DNA of 64,000 bases from Congeria kusceri (Eukaryota > Mollusca > Bivalvia > Myida > Dreissenidae), in contig CM051027.1 in assembly GCA_027627225.1 (NCBI GenBank), positions 89,960,151-90,024,150 of the forward strand, read 5' to 3'. Positions 1 through 12,734 of the stretch are shown here, in pieces. The number at the start of each line of letters is the position of its first letter. Within the stretch, counting starts at the first letter, position 1. A program made the position numbers and the translations under genes. The notes under the pieces were generated by a model. That model did not search any database and had not been told where the DNA came from. It saw only the letters and a program-made list of their open reading frames with translations.

Positions 1-2659
1 TTTTTTTTTTAATCTGTTTGATGATATTTATTTAGCAGGAGTTTATATATGGACTGGAAGGTCGACTTTGTATAATTTTATTAACGACGATTTGTTTGAC
101 CTTTTACAAAATGATATTTGTTTCTTTGAAACTCGAGGAAATGTTTTAACGGGTGATTTTAATGCCAGGGTCAGAAGCGGGGATAAAACAGATTATATTA
201 TTTGTGACAAACCAATTATAGAATTTGATAGCGATGAATATTTACCTGACAATCAGTCGTGTTTCGATGGACGAAATCCATAATAATTTCGGTGTTAAAT
301 TGCTAGACTTATGTAAGTCAAACTGCGTGAAAATTGCTAATGGAAGGCTTGGAAACGATTATAATATTGGAAATTTTACTTACGCGTGTTCATTGGGATC
401 GAGTGTTATTGATTATCTAATGTTGAGTGAATGTTACTTTGGTAAATTGAGCAATTGTTGTGTAAACTCTTTTAATTAATGGTCGGATCATGCATCGCTC
501 TCTTTTCAAATTAATTGTGGCAGTGTGTATTATAGTAATGAAAATGACAACACACGAACTAGTATTAAATGGGATGAAAGTCTGTGGAATGAATTTGGAC
601 GTGGTATAATCTCAAAATTGTCTTGATTTAATTCTTTAACACTAGGCACAGATTTCGTAAATCGTTAAATAACAACCTACATCAGCTACGTGATTTAAAT
701 AACAGTAATACGACCGATCACGTAAATCTGCTCACGAGCTTCATACATGAGCAAGCAGCACGAGTTTTCAGTAAAACGTCCTCACGTAGTCATTCACACA
801 ACACTAATCCACAAGCAAATCCACCGTGTTTTAACAACAAATGTTATGAAGCCAAAAAAGATTTTAAAAATGCACGAAATATCTTTAACCGAAATAATTC
901 AAACGAAAACAGAATATTTTTTTCGCAACGTAGAACTATGTATAATAAAATAAGAAAATCCGCAAAAACGAAATATAAAATAAACCAAGGCATTAAACTT
1001 GAAAATATTGCAAAATCGCAACCCAGCAAATTCCGGAAATCAGTTAAAAGAAGCGACAAAAATACAAAGAAACAAAATAACAATTTACAAATAAATGACT
1101 TATTTGAACATTTTAATACTCTCCTAGGGGAAACACAAACTACTAATGAAGGCACACATGAAGAAAATACTGAAAACACTTCAATACACGATCAAAATTT
1201 AGACAATGAAATAACGATACATGAAATACAAAAGGCGGTTTTTAAACAACAGAATAATAAAGCCTGTGGCCCAGATGAAATATCAGCAGAATTTATAAAG
1301 AGTGCATTTGATAGTATATCCCCTTACCTGCACACACTATATAACAACCTATTTAACAACGCCGTACACACTGAGTGCTGGGGCCTGGGTTACATTATAC
1401 GTATATTTAAAGGGGGTGATCCTAACCTAGCAAAAAATTACAGAGGCATAATACTCAACATAGTTCTCTTCAACCGTCTTACAATATGAACAGAAAAAAA
1501 TGAAACAATAATAAAAAATCAGTTTGGATATCAAAAAGGTAAATGCACGACTGACTGCATTTTCTTACTGCAAGCTATAATATCCAAGATAATCCACAGC
1601 GGACAGAAACTATACAGCGCATTTATAGATTATGAAAAATGTTACGATTAAATTAATCTTCCGTTCTTATGGCAAAAACATATCTCACAAAATATAAGCA
1701 CCAAAATGGTAAATGCTATTAAACCATGTACTACACTATCAAATCCGTTGTAAAAAACAATAACGAAGTATCGGATATCATATACTCATACCAACGAGTA
1801 AAATAAGGCGACTGTGGATCATCTCTAGTGCGTATGGTGTTCGTAAACGATATTTTAAATAATATAAACTCGAATATTAATGATGTATTTTCAATCAACG
1901 AAATATAATTATTTCTGATACTCTACACGGATGATCACGTTTTATCCGCATTACAGTCCATGTTAGAAGATATTGAGGTATACTGCAATACATCGAAATT
2001 AAAGATAAACACATCAAAAACAAAAATAATGATATTTGAAAAAAGCCCTAGACATACAAATATTGATGTTTTTCTATAAAACGAAAAACTTGAGGTAGTC
2101 ACATCCTTTAAATATTTAGGTGTTTACTTTTTCAAAAATGGTAACTGATACAGAACACAAAAAATGCATCTCAGAGCACGCATCCAGCGCAATGCATAAA
2201 CTATTTTCAGTTTTCAATCAATACGAATTTCAAACAAACAAAAATTAAAATTATTTGACGTATTAATATCTCCCTTCTTAACTATTCCGCTGAAGTATGG
2301 GGTCAAAATAAGGCAAAGGACATTGAACAAATCCATTCGAAATTTTTAAGAAAATTACTATGTGTAAAAAACACACAGCCTAGAAATTGAACAAGGTCGG
2401 TACTATAACATAGAAAGGGCAGACAGAAAATGTAATATATGTAACTCAGGTTTAATAGAAAACGAATATCATTGTTTTGCTAACCTGTCCTCTTTACTCC
2501 CACCTAAGACGAAAATATTTTAAACCTTACTATTGTAGATGGCCAACTAAAACTAAATTTAAAACACTAATGTCCACAACAAATAAATATGAACTACTAA
2601 ACATTGCAAAATATATCTACCATGCAAACACTCTAAGAGAAGAACTAATAAGTAACTAA
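1..2659 (+). pseudogene. Degenerate LINE (non-LTR retrotransposon) ORF2 remnant
   Basis: Pieces of one ORF2 lie in order on the plus strand but in several frames. The endonuclease motif GDFNAR is near 150-175, followed by an endonuclease C-terminal stretch (about 225-479). Reverse transcriptase blocks follow: 'CGPDE' near 1265 and 'NYRGI' near 1437 (both in the piece at 938-1489), then a catalytic YTDD at 1924-1935. A C-terminal CxxC zinc-knuckle-like block (CNIC) lies near 2430. The frame is broken by stops at about 478 and 1486 and by several shifts, so no functional protein can be made. The 5' end is cut by the window edge. Motif order and the terminal knuckle match the better preserved minus-strand LINEs at 50-54 kb and 61-63 kb, suggesting the same broad group. 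The LINE clade is not assigned. The family call is secure; exact ends are not. Confidence 0.8.
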
Positions 2660-3321
2660 TTATTTCTACTATTGCTGCTGGTTTCCTTATAGACAATAAG
2701 GATATATAAGTTATATAGTAAAACAACATGTTTGAATACACTTGTAATTTTTGTTTATGTCCAGTACTTTCTTTCATTATCCACCGTAGTTCAACATTAC
2801 ATGTATATGCATTGTAACACGCACGCATATTATTGTACTAATTGTAAATAGTTGTACATTCCCTTTTTGTTTAATACTGTTTGTATTGGAATACCGATAT
2901 CTTGTATATATTGAGAGATTAATGTTTAAAATTCATAATATCAATACATTCTTTTCAATTTTTAATATTATATGGTACTTCGACTTGCTGTGTTAGTGTG
3001 TTCTATAAATTATGTAAAATTGCGAATCTCAAATATCATTTACTAGAACATAAAGCAATAAGCGTAAATTGTTAATATCCCTATTTTTTGTACATAAAAT
3101 ATCTGTACTTCATACTTTGTTTGCCGATGAGAGCATTCTACATTCCATATACTGTAATTATGATTACGATTATGATTATGATTATTATTATTATTTGTAG
3201 AAGTAGCATAAGTTGCAGTTGAAGGAGTGTTTATACAGCAAATTATAAATCAATAATTTTCATTGCGATATCACAAAAGAAGCAAGCATATATACATTTG
3301 TACCACTAAGCCGTGCTAAGA
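2660..3321. other. AT-rich sequence without recognisable gene
   Basis: About 660 bp of AT-rich DNA follow the LINE remnant, with a short ATT/TTA-rich run near 3163-3195. This may include the LINE 3' tail. I see no coding exon or RNA gene here. Confidence 0.5.
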
Positions 3322-3543
3322 AGTAGTAATATAAGTTGAAGTTGTAGTAGTAGTAATCGCAGTAGTAGCAGTAATAGTAGTAGTTGTTGTAAAAGTAGTA
3401 GAAATAATAATAATTATGATAATTGTAGTAGTAGTACGAGTAGTAGAAGTAGTAGTAGTGGTGATGGTTGTAGTAGTAATAGTAGTAGTAGTAGTAGCAG
3501 TAGTAGTAGTAGCTGTAGTAGTAGTAATGTTAGTAGTAGTAGA

Positions 3544-3578
<35 letters not shown>

Positions 3579-3679
3579 TAGTAGTAGTAATAGTAGTAGT
3601 AGTAGTAGTAGTAGAAGTAGTATTAGTAGTAGTAGTAATAGTAGTAGTAGTAGTAGTAGTAGTTTTGAAGTAGAAGTAA

Positions 3680-3718
<39 letters not shown>

Positions 3719-3727
3719 AAGTAGTAA

Positions 3728-3798
<71 letters not shown>

Positions 3799-3803
3799 AC
3801 TAC

Positions 3804-3895
<92 letters not shown>

Positions 3896-3896
3896 C

Positions 3897-3953
<57 letters not shown>

Positions 3954-3957
3954 AACT
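3322..3957. repeat. Large imperfect (TAG)n/(GTA)n microsatellite
   Basis: Some 630 bp consist almost entirely of the trinucleotide GTA/TAG, with scattered substitutions to GTT, GCA, GAA or AAT in the left half and a nearly pure right half. Short phase or orientation flips occur near 3798-3806 and 3894-3900. Long open frames of poly-Val, poly-Ser, poly-Tyr, poly-Thr or poly-Leu on both strands are by-products of the three-base period and are not genes. Confidence 0.97.
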
Positions 3958-4074
3958 ACCAAGCCATAGCCTTCCTGGTCGTTGAATACTATTGTGGGGA
4001 TATATATTATTTAGATATAACACCCCGCATTTACAGTGCATTACTAAGCCGTGCTTAATAATAGTATGTAAGTT

Positions 4075-4077
<3 letters not shown>

Positions 4078-4114
<37 letters not shown>

Positions 4115-4134
4115 CATTATTATTATTATCATTA

Positions 4135-4233
<99 letters not shown>

Positions 4234-4236
4234 CAA

Positions 4237-4319
<83 letters not shown>

Positions 4320-4572
4320 CTAACAATAGTAATAGTAGTAGTAAAAGTGGTATTAGCAGTATTAGTAGAAGTAGAAGTAGTAGTAGTAGTAGTAGTAGCT
4401 GTAGTAGTATTAGTAGTAGTAGTAGCAGCAGTAGAAATCTTAGTATTAGTAGAAAAGGCAGCAGCAGCAAAGCTAATAGTAGTAATAGTAGTAGTAGTAA
4501 TAGTAATAGAAGTAGTAGTAGAAGTAATAATAGTAGCAGTAGTAGTGTTTGTAGTAGTAGTAGTAGTAGTAG

Positions 4573-4604
<32 letters not shown>

Positions 4605-4636
4605 ATAGTAGTAGTAGTAGTAGTTGTTGTTGTTGT
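4078..4636. repeat. Compound (TAT)n-(AGT)n-(TTG)n microsatellite
   Basis: A second trinucleotide block follows after about 120 bp of ordinary sequence. It opens with (TAT)n at 4079-4134, switches to (AGT)n at about 4135-4620 and ends in TTG/TGT units. The two AGT blocks share a flanking phrase ('AAGCCGTGCT' at 3308 and again near 4047), so the second could be a duplication of the first with its flank. Decay is graded, with the purest tract at the left. Confidence 0.95.
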
Positions 4637-5006
4637 TATTGTTGCTGTTGTAGATTTTTGTTGTTTTTGTGGTGTTATTTCGCTTCGTTGTATACACTGT
4701 TATTTGATTTTTGGAACCTGTGAGAAAACTTTGGAAAGTAGTCATTTCGTCAATCTGTGAATAGGTACTTTTAATAGTGTATAAGTATAGTTGTGTAATA
4801 AGAATATAATAAATTATCGTCCTACTGGTAACAACGTTAGGAATTATCGATCGTTAACGTTTATTGTGTATATTTTGCTATTATACAACACAAAACTAAC
4901 TTTATAATATGATATATATTGTTAACAACCAGTTCAGTTGTGTGTTTTTCAATTGAGAATCATATTAGAGGTATATGTAAGTAAACTCAATATATTTTCT
5001 TTATAG

Positions 5007-7990
5007 TGATGGCAGTGCTAAACAACTGGAGCTTGCAAAGCGGTACTGCGGAGCCTATGATGACCCTCGTGGATTTGTTGTTAATTTCATCAACGATGAC
5101 ATAGGTAACGTAAATATATTTAATTGTGAAATTAAAGTCCTCAAACAACAATAAATACTATTAAATGTCATGTTTCATCGACATGAACTGTGAAAATTAA
5201 AACTAGTATGCACGGAATTAAAACATTGCTGAATTTGAAAGTCTTATCAGTTTATGTTTTTGTCTATTAAATACTTAAGTTGCTACACTTACATCTAATA
5301 CGTCAACCTCTATTTTCAACTCGCAATTTATCAAAACAAAAGTCTCATTTCTCATGCAGTTAAAAAAAACAACATGCTGATAATTTTACGACAGTCCAGC
5401 AAATATATTTGTTTGTTTTTTTTGCAGGGGAAGGTGTGTTTGCTACAAAGGCATTTGTAAAAGGCAGTTTTCTGCTTGAGTACAAGGGCGATCTCGTCAC
5501 TAGTTATAAAAGGTCTTGTAAATTAGAAAAAGAACATGCAGAAAGCGGCCTCGGGAGTTTCATGTTCTTTTTTAAATACAAAGGGAAAATATTTTGGTAA
5601 ATGGACACCAAACATGTCGATTTAAAAAGTAACTATATCTATCATGTGACACTCGATATTGCTAATCAAATAATTTATGAAGCTGTGTTTAGATGCGTTC
5701 GTGCACGCGAACGCTTGTGTATGTTCGCGCGCGCGCTTTTGTAGCATATATGTACATACTAATCATTTAGGCATCGCTTTTTGCCAGCTTTGACGCAACC
5801 AATGATATTTTCCGACAAGGCAGGGTGGTAAGTGATGCAAGAAAGGGAGACGCATTGCAAAACTGCGCTTAAAATTGTTGAGGTTGACAACGTGCCACGC
5901 CTCTGCATTTTTGCCACTAGAGACATAGCGAAAGGAGAGGAATTACGATATGATTACGATGTGCCTAATCTTCCATGGCGAAAGGTGAACCATATTAATC
6001 TTCATCACGTTATCATACAATTAATTATATTTCTATAATGTGTATTGTATATTAAATTTAAAATAGGATCGATTCAGTTAAAAAACGTGCAACATGAAGT
6101 TTAAGCTACTGTAAATCATAGTAAATTGATAACCATTCAACATTATAATTATGTTAATGTCATACCAGATTTATATAATAATATCATGGAAACTATTTTA
6201 ATACAGAATTCGGATCGCCCGATACAATTTGTGTATGTTAATCTTAACTGTATTGTAAACAACTTGCCACTTATAAACGGGAATATTTCATGCATTTTAA
6301 TTTGACCAAAACATTTCAAATTTTTGACAAATATCAAGTTTTTATGTTTCTTTTCTATCATAACAGAAATTCCCACATGTGAAACAAGGTAGGAATACAT
6401 TTTTATTAAGTTATTTATAACGAAGTCATTTAAATTTTAGTTATTATGCGTAGTTTTAAGCGTTAAGCTATAGCGTTAACGTGTATAACATAGTTTGTTG
6501 TTTTTTTTTCTTCGAAAAATCGGAGATATGCTTTTTAAGTGTGAAAGTTCAAAAAAATGGGGAAATTAAATAAATACCTGACATATATATTTGCACACAC
6601 ACGCAAACACACGCACACGCACACTTGCAAACAGCTGTATCGTGTGCTTTTAGGAAATATGTATATTGCATGTTAATAGGAACAAACAGTGAGGAAATAG
6701 TTGGCGACGCTTTTGCAGACGATGGTGTGTCTGACAGTAAAGACAGTACAAACGAAGTGATTGCATCAGAAATGGCGACATGCAATAGCTACTGTAAGTA
6801 ACACTCAAAATGCATATATAATATCAGGAATGATTTTGTTTTGCCTACAACTACTGATTCTAATGTGTGACCTTATTCTTGCAATAACATTGTTGATTGT
6901 TTGGTAAATAATGTAATAGGTTCGAAATTAAATTCATTCATTAATAAGTGAGTAATTATATAAATAACGACCCTTAATATTCTGAAAACAGGTAAAGTTT
7001 ACAACAGTATGAATGATAATACGTTGAGGTTAGTAAATGAAGGAAGAGGCGGGAAAAGCGATGTACAAATATCTGATAGGCTTATGACAGGAAAGGACAA
7101 AGTTAGTACTATAATTTAACACTTTTGCAAATATATTTGTCCCAACATATTATCTGTACAATAAAATATGCTTTGAACATAGTTTCTGCAAATCGTATAA
7201 ATATTTTACCTTTTTGAAATGTGACATCTGTATGCATATTTGTGCATCAGTAGTACAACAATATAAATAAAAAATCCAATGTACAAATTCACTATTGCCG
7301 GGGTTAGATCTGTACAGTTTCTTTCTTGTTGTACAAGTTAAACACTGTCTGATATTATGTTAATATTCGATATTCGGTTCATTTAATATAAAATGGCTCA
7401 ACCTTAATGAACATTACCATTAAATTTACTCAATCAACGTATGTCGATTTGTATATTAATGAACAGTTTCATTTGTTTTGACTGTATTGTACTCTTTATT
7501 CTTCTAGACGAGGTTACAAATGCAGAAAGCAAGAGTAACCAGTACTGCGAACATGACGAAAATGATGCAAGCATAAACGACGCCGTTGATGACGGTGCAG
7601 TTTCCGACTACATACCATCTGATTCAGGTAGGCCTACCTTGTAATCCGAAATCCCATAAGTACAATGTTTCAACGTCTATCAAGTTTCAATTAACGTGTC
7701 TTCGATTACATATATAAATGCCGTCTGTTTGACACGTTTGCATAAATATTATATTTATATCAATCTGTTTGCCAATAAGAATGACTCTAAAAATTATCTT
7801 TTTTAACATTGTGTTATTATCGAGTAATTAAAAAAAAAGATCTTTTTATGTGATAATTTATTTCAAACCATAGATAACAGACAAATTGATGAAAGCTGTC
7901 ACAGCGACGATTATCCGGATGATGATGAAGACGACAAACAAACTGATGCAATACATATCACAGGGGCACTGCGAAAGCAAATGGCAAATG
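5007..7990 (+). pseudogene. SET-domain (KMT5A/SET8-like) gene exons followed by acidic exons; frameshifted
   Basis: The first three exons (5007-5104, 5428-5596, 5788-5984) have AG/GT borders and matching phases (1 and 2). They spell a SET domain: 'GEGVFATK' at the start, 'EYKGDL', then 'FCFDATND' and 'GR', and at the end 'PRLCIFATRDIAKGEELRYDY' in part. SET domains of this type transfer methyl from S-adenosylmethionine to lysine, as KMT5A does on histone H4. The frame shifts by one base near 5864-5869 ('AACTGCGCTT'), between an Asn-Cys pair and 'LKIVEVDN', and the usual NHS-like substrate loop is poor. Further exon-like blocks (6367-6388, 6680-6793, 6992-7101, 7510-7627, 7874-7990) are rich in Asp, Glu, Ser and Asn. 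All their phases agree except the 7101/7510 join. The first coding exon was not found. SET identity is strong; one gene across all blocks is inference. Confidence 0.65.
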
Positions 7991-8149
7991 GTAACATGTA
8001 TTTCAATTAATTAAATTATAGTGTTAATTTGTATCTTGCGACATGAGCTGTTACTATTCAATGTATTTGTTTAATGTTTAATTACTTAGCATTTGTATTC
8101 GAAGTAGGTGAGATAAGTATTTGTAAATAATCTATATAATGTATGACGT

Positions 8150-8770
8150 ACTATGAGGGTCATAAATGTAAGACCCTGTATGATACAGCATCATACTTGT
8201 ATGTTCGGTATGATATAGGGTCGTACAGGTATGTTTCTGGGACATACATAAATGTTCAGTATGATACAGGGTCGTACACGTCTGTACCAGCATCATACAT
8301 GTATGTTGGGTATCATACAGGGTCGTACACGTATGTACCAGCATCATACATGTATGTTGGCTATCATACAGGGTCGTACGCGTATGATACAGCATCATAC
8401 TTGTATGTTCGGTATGATACAGGGTCGTACACGTATGTTCCAGCATCTTACATGTATGATGGGTATCATACAGGGTCGTACACGTCTGTTCCAGCATCAT
8501 ACATGTCTGCTCAGTATGATACAGGGTCGTACATAGTATCATACTGGGTCGTACACGTCTGTTCCAGCATCATACATGTATGTTCGGTATGATACAGGTT
8601 CGTACATAGTATAATACATAGTCGTACACGTCTGTGTCTGCATCATACATGTCTGTTCAGTATGATACAGGGTCGTACACAGTATGATACAGGGTCGTAA
8701 ACGTCTGTTCCAGAATCATACATGTATGTTCAGTATGATACAGGGTCGTACAAAGTATGATACCGAATGG
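8150..8770. repeat. 51-bp tandem satellite (about 12 units)
   Basis: The phrase 'CAGGGTCGTAC' recurs at 51-bp steps (GTCGTAC at 8271, 8322, 8373, 8424, 8475, 8526) and then less regularly to about 8755. Units contain 'CAGCATCATACATGTATG'. Because 51 is a multiple of three, both strands stay open and give Tyr/Ser-rich or Thr/Cys-rich pseudo-proteins with a 17-residue period. The array lies between the acidic exons of the SET gene and the next exon block, so it is probably intronic. Confidence 0.95.
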
Positions 8771-8789
8771 TTATCATTTGATGAACAGG

Positions 8790-10421
8790 CTCTCATCTCG
8801 GTTGCGGGGAGTCACCCACAAGCCACCCGTGATTTCTTTATACGATTGCCGGCCAGCAGGATTCCGCTAGCAGCTTCTGCTATTGTTGGCTCGTTAGCAG
8901 ACCACAACATAACTACCTCAACATCTGTTGACATTCAATGGGTACATGTAAGTAAATGTGATGCTCTGTCTGTTCATCAGAGATTTTGAATGTTTAGAAG
9001 ATTTTTTAAGACAATCCGAGCTATATATCTCTGTCACCCAGTCAAAACAAAATCCAACAACCAACCATAAGTTCACATTAAACAACAGCGTTCTTTTTAT
9101 TCTAAAGATTTGTTTAGATTTAAGATAAAACTAATAGCTACACTTGTGTTATAAACCTTAATCCTTATGTTGACAAATACTGATTTGCCTTCGACATTCG
9201 AAAAATGGCTGATGGGTGTTCAGTGTACCGCGTCCGTCAGTCTGTCAATCTATCAGGTTGTCGGTCGGTCTGCCTGCCGTATGGTTTCCAGTCAATAACT
9301 CAAGATCGCTTAGGTTTAATGTTTTAGATGGTCACCAGATCTAAAATATAATTAAAAGAATTGACGATATAATTTTTCCTTTCATATATATCAAAAAGAA
9401 AAATACCTAACATTAATACAAACGAAATAACACTCATGAGCAAGAAATACATTGGAAAAAGTGTGCCGTTTAAGAATAACCATCGTTTGAAATATGTATA
9501 ATTATAAAGAGTTTGTAACGCTTTTCCTAGGTATTGTGGAAAACTTGTTTATCACTTACATAACGTTAAAATTCACCCCCTGTACTTGTAAGTCAAGCTG
9601 GCCGAGTGGTTAAGGCGTCAGTCTGTTTTGATCCCGACGGTCGCAGGTCCCGGCGAAGGCAAATGTTGTAATTTACTTATTGTTTTTAGCTCACCTGAGC
9701 ACAACGTGCTCATGGTGTGCTTTTGTGGTCGCCTTTTGTCCGTCGTCCGTCGTGCGTCGTCAACATTTACCTCGTTAACACTCTAGAGGTCAAATGTACT
9801 GGCCAATCTTCATGAAACTTGGTCCTCTTGTTTTTTAATTTGCTTTATTCATATGTGTTTTTTTTCTTCTGCAAACGCTTGCTTATGGGGCAACCATTAT
9901 TAATAATAAAAATACATGTGTTTACATGACACTGCTTCTCAATTGTTTGTTTGTACAAAATTACCTTATACATTTTACTTGTAATCGTAGACACTTTTTA
10001 AATGTCTAACTTCGCTTCAGGAAGTGTATGGCTCTGGTGAAACCACAGAACAGCCAGTATCGGATCACGAGGTATACAGTCACTAACAAATGTTCGGCAA
10101 CATCACGGTTTATCTCCTTCTCCATTCCTGATTTATAACCAAACACGTTTGACATGTCTGATTATACCCCGTTGGCATAGATTGCATGCTCTCTGTAGTC
10201 TACACTTTATTACTATCTTATAAAACTGTTAAATTTTATAATGTAATGATGGCAGGTTTAAATCATTTGTTTATTTTTTTTTCAGATGTCAAATTCTGAA
10301 CATTCTGTAACTCCTGCGCAGAACACTGAACATGAACCAGCTCAAGCTTTAAATCCGTTTCAGATTAACACCATCCAAGATGAACAACAAGAAAACACAC
10401 CATCCTTGTCAGTTGTGTAAT
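8790..10421 (+). CDS. Three in-phase 3' exons of an unrecognised gene
   Basis: Three blocks with AG acceptors and GT donors join in phase 0: 8790-8946 (acceptor '...GATGAACAG', donor GTAAGT), 10021-10071 (acceptor '...TTCGCTTCAG', donor GTATAC) and 10285-10421, whose polypyrimidine tract runs straight into CAG and which ends in TAA at 10419-10421. The joined peptide has about 115 residues: a mildly hydrophobic first exon containing 'RLPASRIPLAAS', then a Glu/Gln/Asn-rich tail. No family is recognised. Preceding exons must exist. The acidic exon ending at 7990 is in phase 1, so it does not join exon 8790 directly. This could be the 3' end of the SET-domain gene or a separate gene. Confidence 0.45.
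9591..9775 (+). repeat. tRNA-Leu-like SINE head plus bivalve 'GCTCACCTGAGCAC' repeat
   Basis: A Leu-tRNA-like box A ('TGGCCGAGTGGTTAAGGCG', 9598-9616) and a weak box B ('GGTCGCAGGTCCCGG') sit close together without a foldable cloverleaf, so this looks like a tRNA-derived SINE rather than a tRNA gene. At about 9690 it is followed by 'GCTCACCTGAGCACAACG', a dispersed bivalve repeat end that appears inverted near 16960-16990. The unit sits in the intron between exons 8790-8946 and 10021-10071. Confidence 0.6.
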
Positions 10422-12734
10422 ATAGTGTTCTCTGATGTAAGGTTTAGTTAATGTACCAATTTTAATATGCTGTCAATACAGTTTATTTGATAATATTCTT
10501 TAGCATAGTAATACTATAGCCATACGAAATCATGAGATAGTCATACGATATGATGAGCTAGGATCCAGATAAGATATATTGACTTGGATCAAGGATAAGG
10601 GTCTAGCCCCGAAAATATACAATAACAGACAAATAGGTACTAAAATAGTAATCACATTTCAACATGTACAGATAAAATACTTCATTACAACGCTATAAAA
10701 CATCACAGATATATAATTCATTAACAAGTTATACTTTCACTTACAGAACACAATGAATGAATTTAAAAAGACCCAGTCACCTGCCTAAACATGTTTTGCA
10801 ACCAGTCAACTGTTATAATTGGTCAGTATGGTCAAAGGGAGATAATTAATTACTCAGTCCGTGTTACTTAACATTCTACCAGGTAGCTGTAAACTTGCAG
10901 TTAAGTTAAATCGCCACACAAACGTTTAGGAGGGGGTATATGGAATAAGTGATTACGACATTGCGTTCGTGAATGCACTTTGGATTGTTTATCGCATTTT
11001 TGTTCATCAATGTACACATTTCTTTTATGTCGCGGATATTTATTTACTTTTAGCTGGTATAATTACATTACAAGCGACCCTGAATACACGTACTGCATTC
11101 GGTGCATACAATCAGCACAATATTTAACACAATATGTAATGTTACCAAACGTTTCAAACATGCATGTTGATGCTGAGAAATCTTTCTTTCGAAGTAGTAT
11201 AGGTTTACGTGTTTGTAAGTACATTTAAAATAAAGCCAGTGCTTTTGTCGTAAGTGACACGTAACTACCCAATCGATAGTACTGCTGAAAATTTTATCAA
11301 CGCAACTCCTCCTACAGTTTCTTAAGTTGGAAACATTAAGCGTTGCACTTGTCCCTCCGTCCGTCTTTAAGTCCGTCCGTCCGTAAGTCCCGATATTGTG
11401 TGTGCTCAACGCTGAACTGCTGGACCGATTTCGCTCATACTTCACAGCTTAAAAACCTTAACATGTATGAGATGGCAAATGAAGGAATTTTGGCTACGAC
11501 CAATTTTGGCAGAATTATGGCCCTTCCAGTATTTCTAATGTAGAATTTATATGAAAATAAATGTGTGAAAGCAAACATTAGAGTTGGCAGTGATTTTTTC
11601 TCGCTAATTTTAGTGCCGTTTAAAGGCAGTTTCCCCTGACAAAATATCCTCCCTTTTCCCCAAAGTTATCAATGTTATTCTCCCCAAGTAATTAGTGTTT
11701 TAGAGGTGGGTGCGTTAATAGAACAAATTATTGAATGATAATTTGATTCGGCACCATTATCAAAAAGAAGTTCAGAAGATGAACCATTTAAATATATTAA
11801 TCATCAACAGGGAAAAATAACCATACATTACATGAAAAATAAACTTAAAAATACAACTTTCCCATTTTGAAAATTGTCACGCTGAAGTTCCCCATTTCAT
11901 GGGCACAGGCAGTTAGGAACGTTTGAAAAAATTACTGGCTGGTAACACGCCCTTTGTGTCCAAACATGTATCGTGGGGGCATCCGGGTCTGTGACACATC
12001 TAGTTATGACACTGTCACAGAGTGTCAGATTTGACATGCAGTTGTGCATTAAGAAAGGAATAAGGGTAACTCTACCCAGCCTAAATTTTGTATAGTTTAG
12101 GCAAGCAGGCACGGACTGAAGAGTTGCAGCAAGCAAACAATGTCTTGTGGTTGTCCATTTGAGAAGGCGTAGTGTTCAGAATGCTAGTATTTAAATATTT
12201 TTATATAGAAATCTTGGTTTGGCCAAAAATACGTTTCTTACGCCCGACCAACCTTCTATGGCGACTCTCAGCCTAAACTTCGTTTTCGTGTTAGAAAACG
12301 TCCCCAAAAGTCATTGAATTTTCGTTTCCGGGTCCTTAAGTTCTGTTAACACCTGTAGACTGTTAAGACACTCTTCGGGATTGTTTCTAAACAAAAGAAA
12401 GAACGTATACTTAACATTCGTTATACAATTTCAATAGCATGATCTAATCCTCAAAAAATAAGTAAAAAATAATTGCCGACCTACCCACCCTAATTTTAAT
12501 TTCAAGGAGAGGGAGCCAGGGATATTTTTGGCGATACCTTTTTTGTGCAAGAACCTTTCATGCTGTATCCCAGGAACAACATAAATGAAATTACAATGGA
12601 TTTTTGTTTTGCTCTCAAACATTAAAAAATCATTTGTAATTGCCCCGCTTTGATTAAATAAAACATTTGATGACTTCAACATAAAAAAGGGCTAATGTGC
12701 TGCCTTATGGAAAGCTTTCGTTACCTGTTTCCAG
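10422..12734. other. Intergenic/intronic DNA with a dispersed bivalve repeat
   Basis: No supported coding exon. Around 11331-11540 lies a dispersed repeat with 'GTCCGTCCGTCCGTAAGTCC' and 'CTGGACCGATTTCGCTC', a phrase family I associate with bivalve repeats. The rest is AT-rich. The short open frames show no motif, exon border or codon pattern I trust. Confidence 0.5.

Noticed and set aside
3316..4760. Long open frames of poly-Ser, poly-Val, poly-Leu, poly-Thr and poly-Tyr on both strands
   Set aside because: They are products of the trinucleotide microsatellite, present in all phases, with no unique coding sequence.
8132..8592. Tyr/Ser-rich or Thr/Cys-rich repeat proteins
   Set aside because: They arise from the 51-bp satellite on both strands and carry no independent coding evidence.
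9591..9660. Functional tRNA-Leu gene
   Set aside because: Box A is good but the box B is poor and the stems do not form a cloverleaf; a SINE head fits better.
5007..10421. A single uninterrupted SET gene ending at 10421
   Set aside because: The join from 7990 (phase 1) to 8790 (phase 0) fails and one earlier join is out of phase, so the two blocks are listed separately.
11897..12682. Two minus-strand frames of about 80 codons upstream of the HECT sequence
   Set aside because: No motif, no exon borders, AT-rich background.
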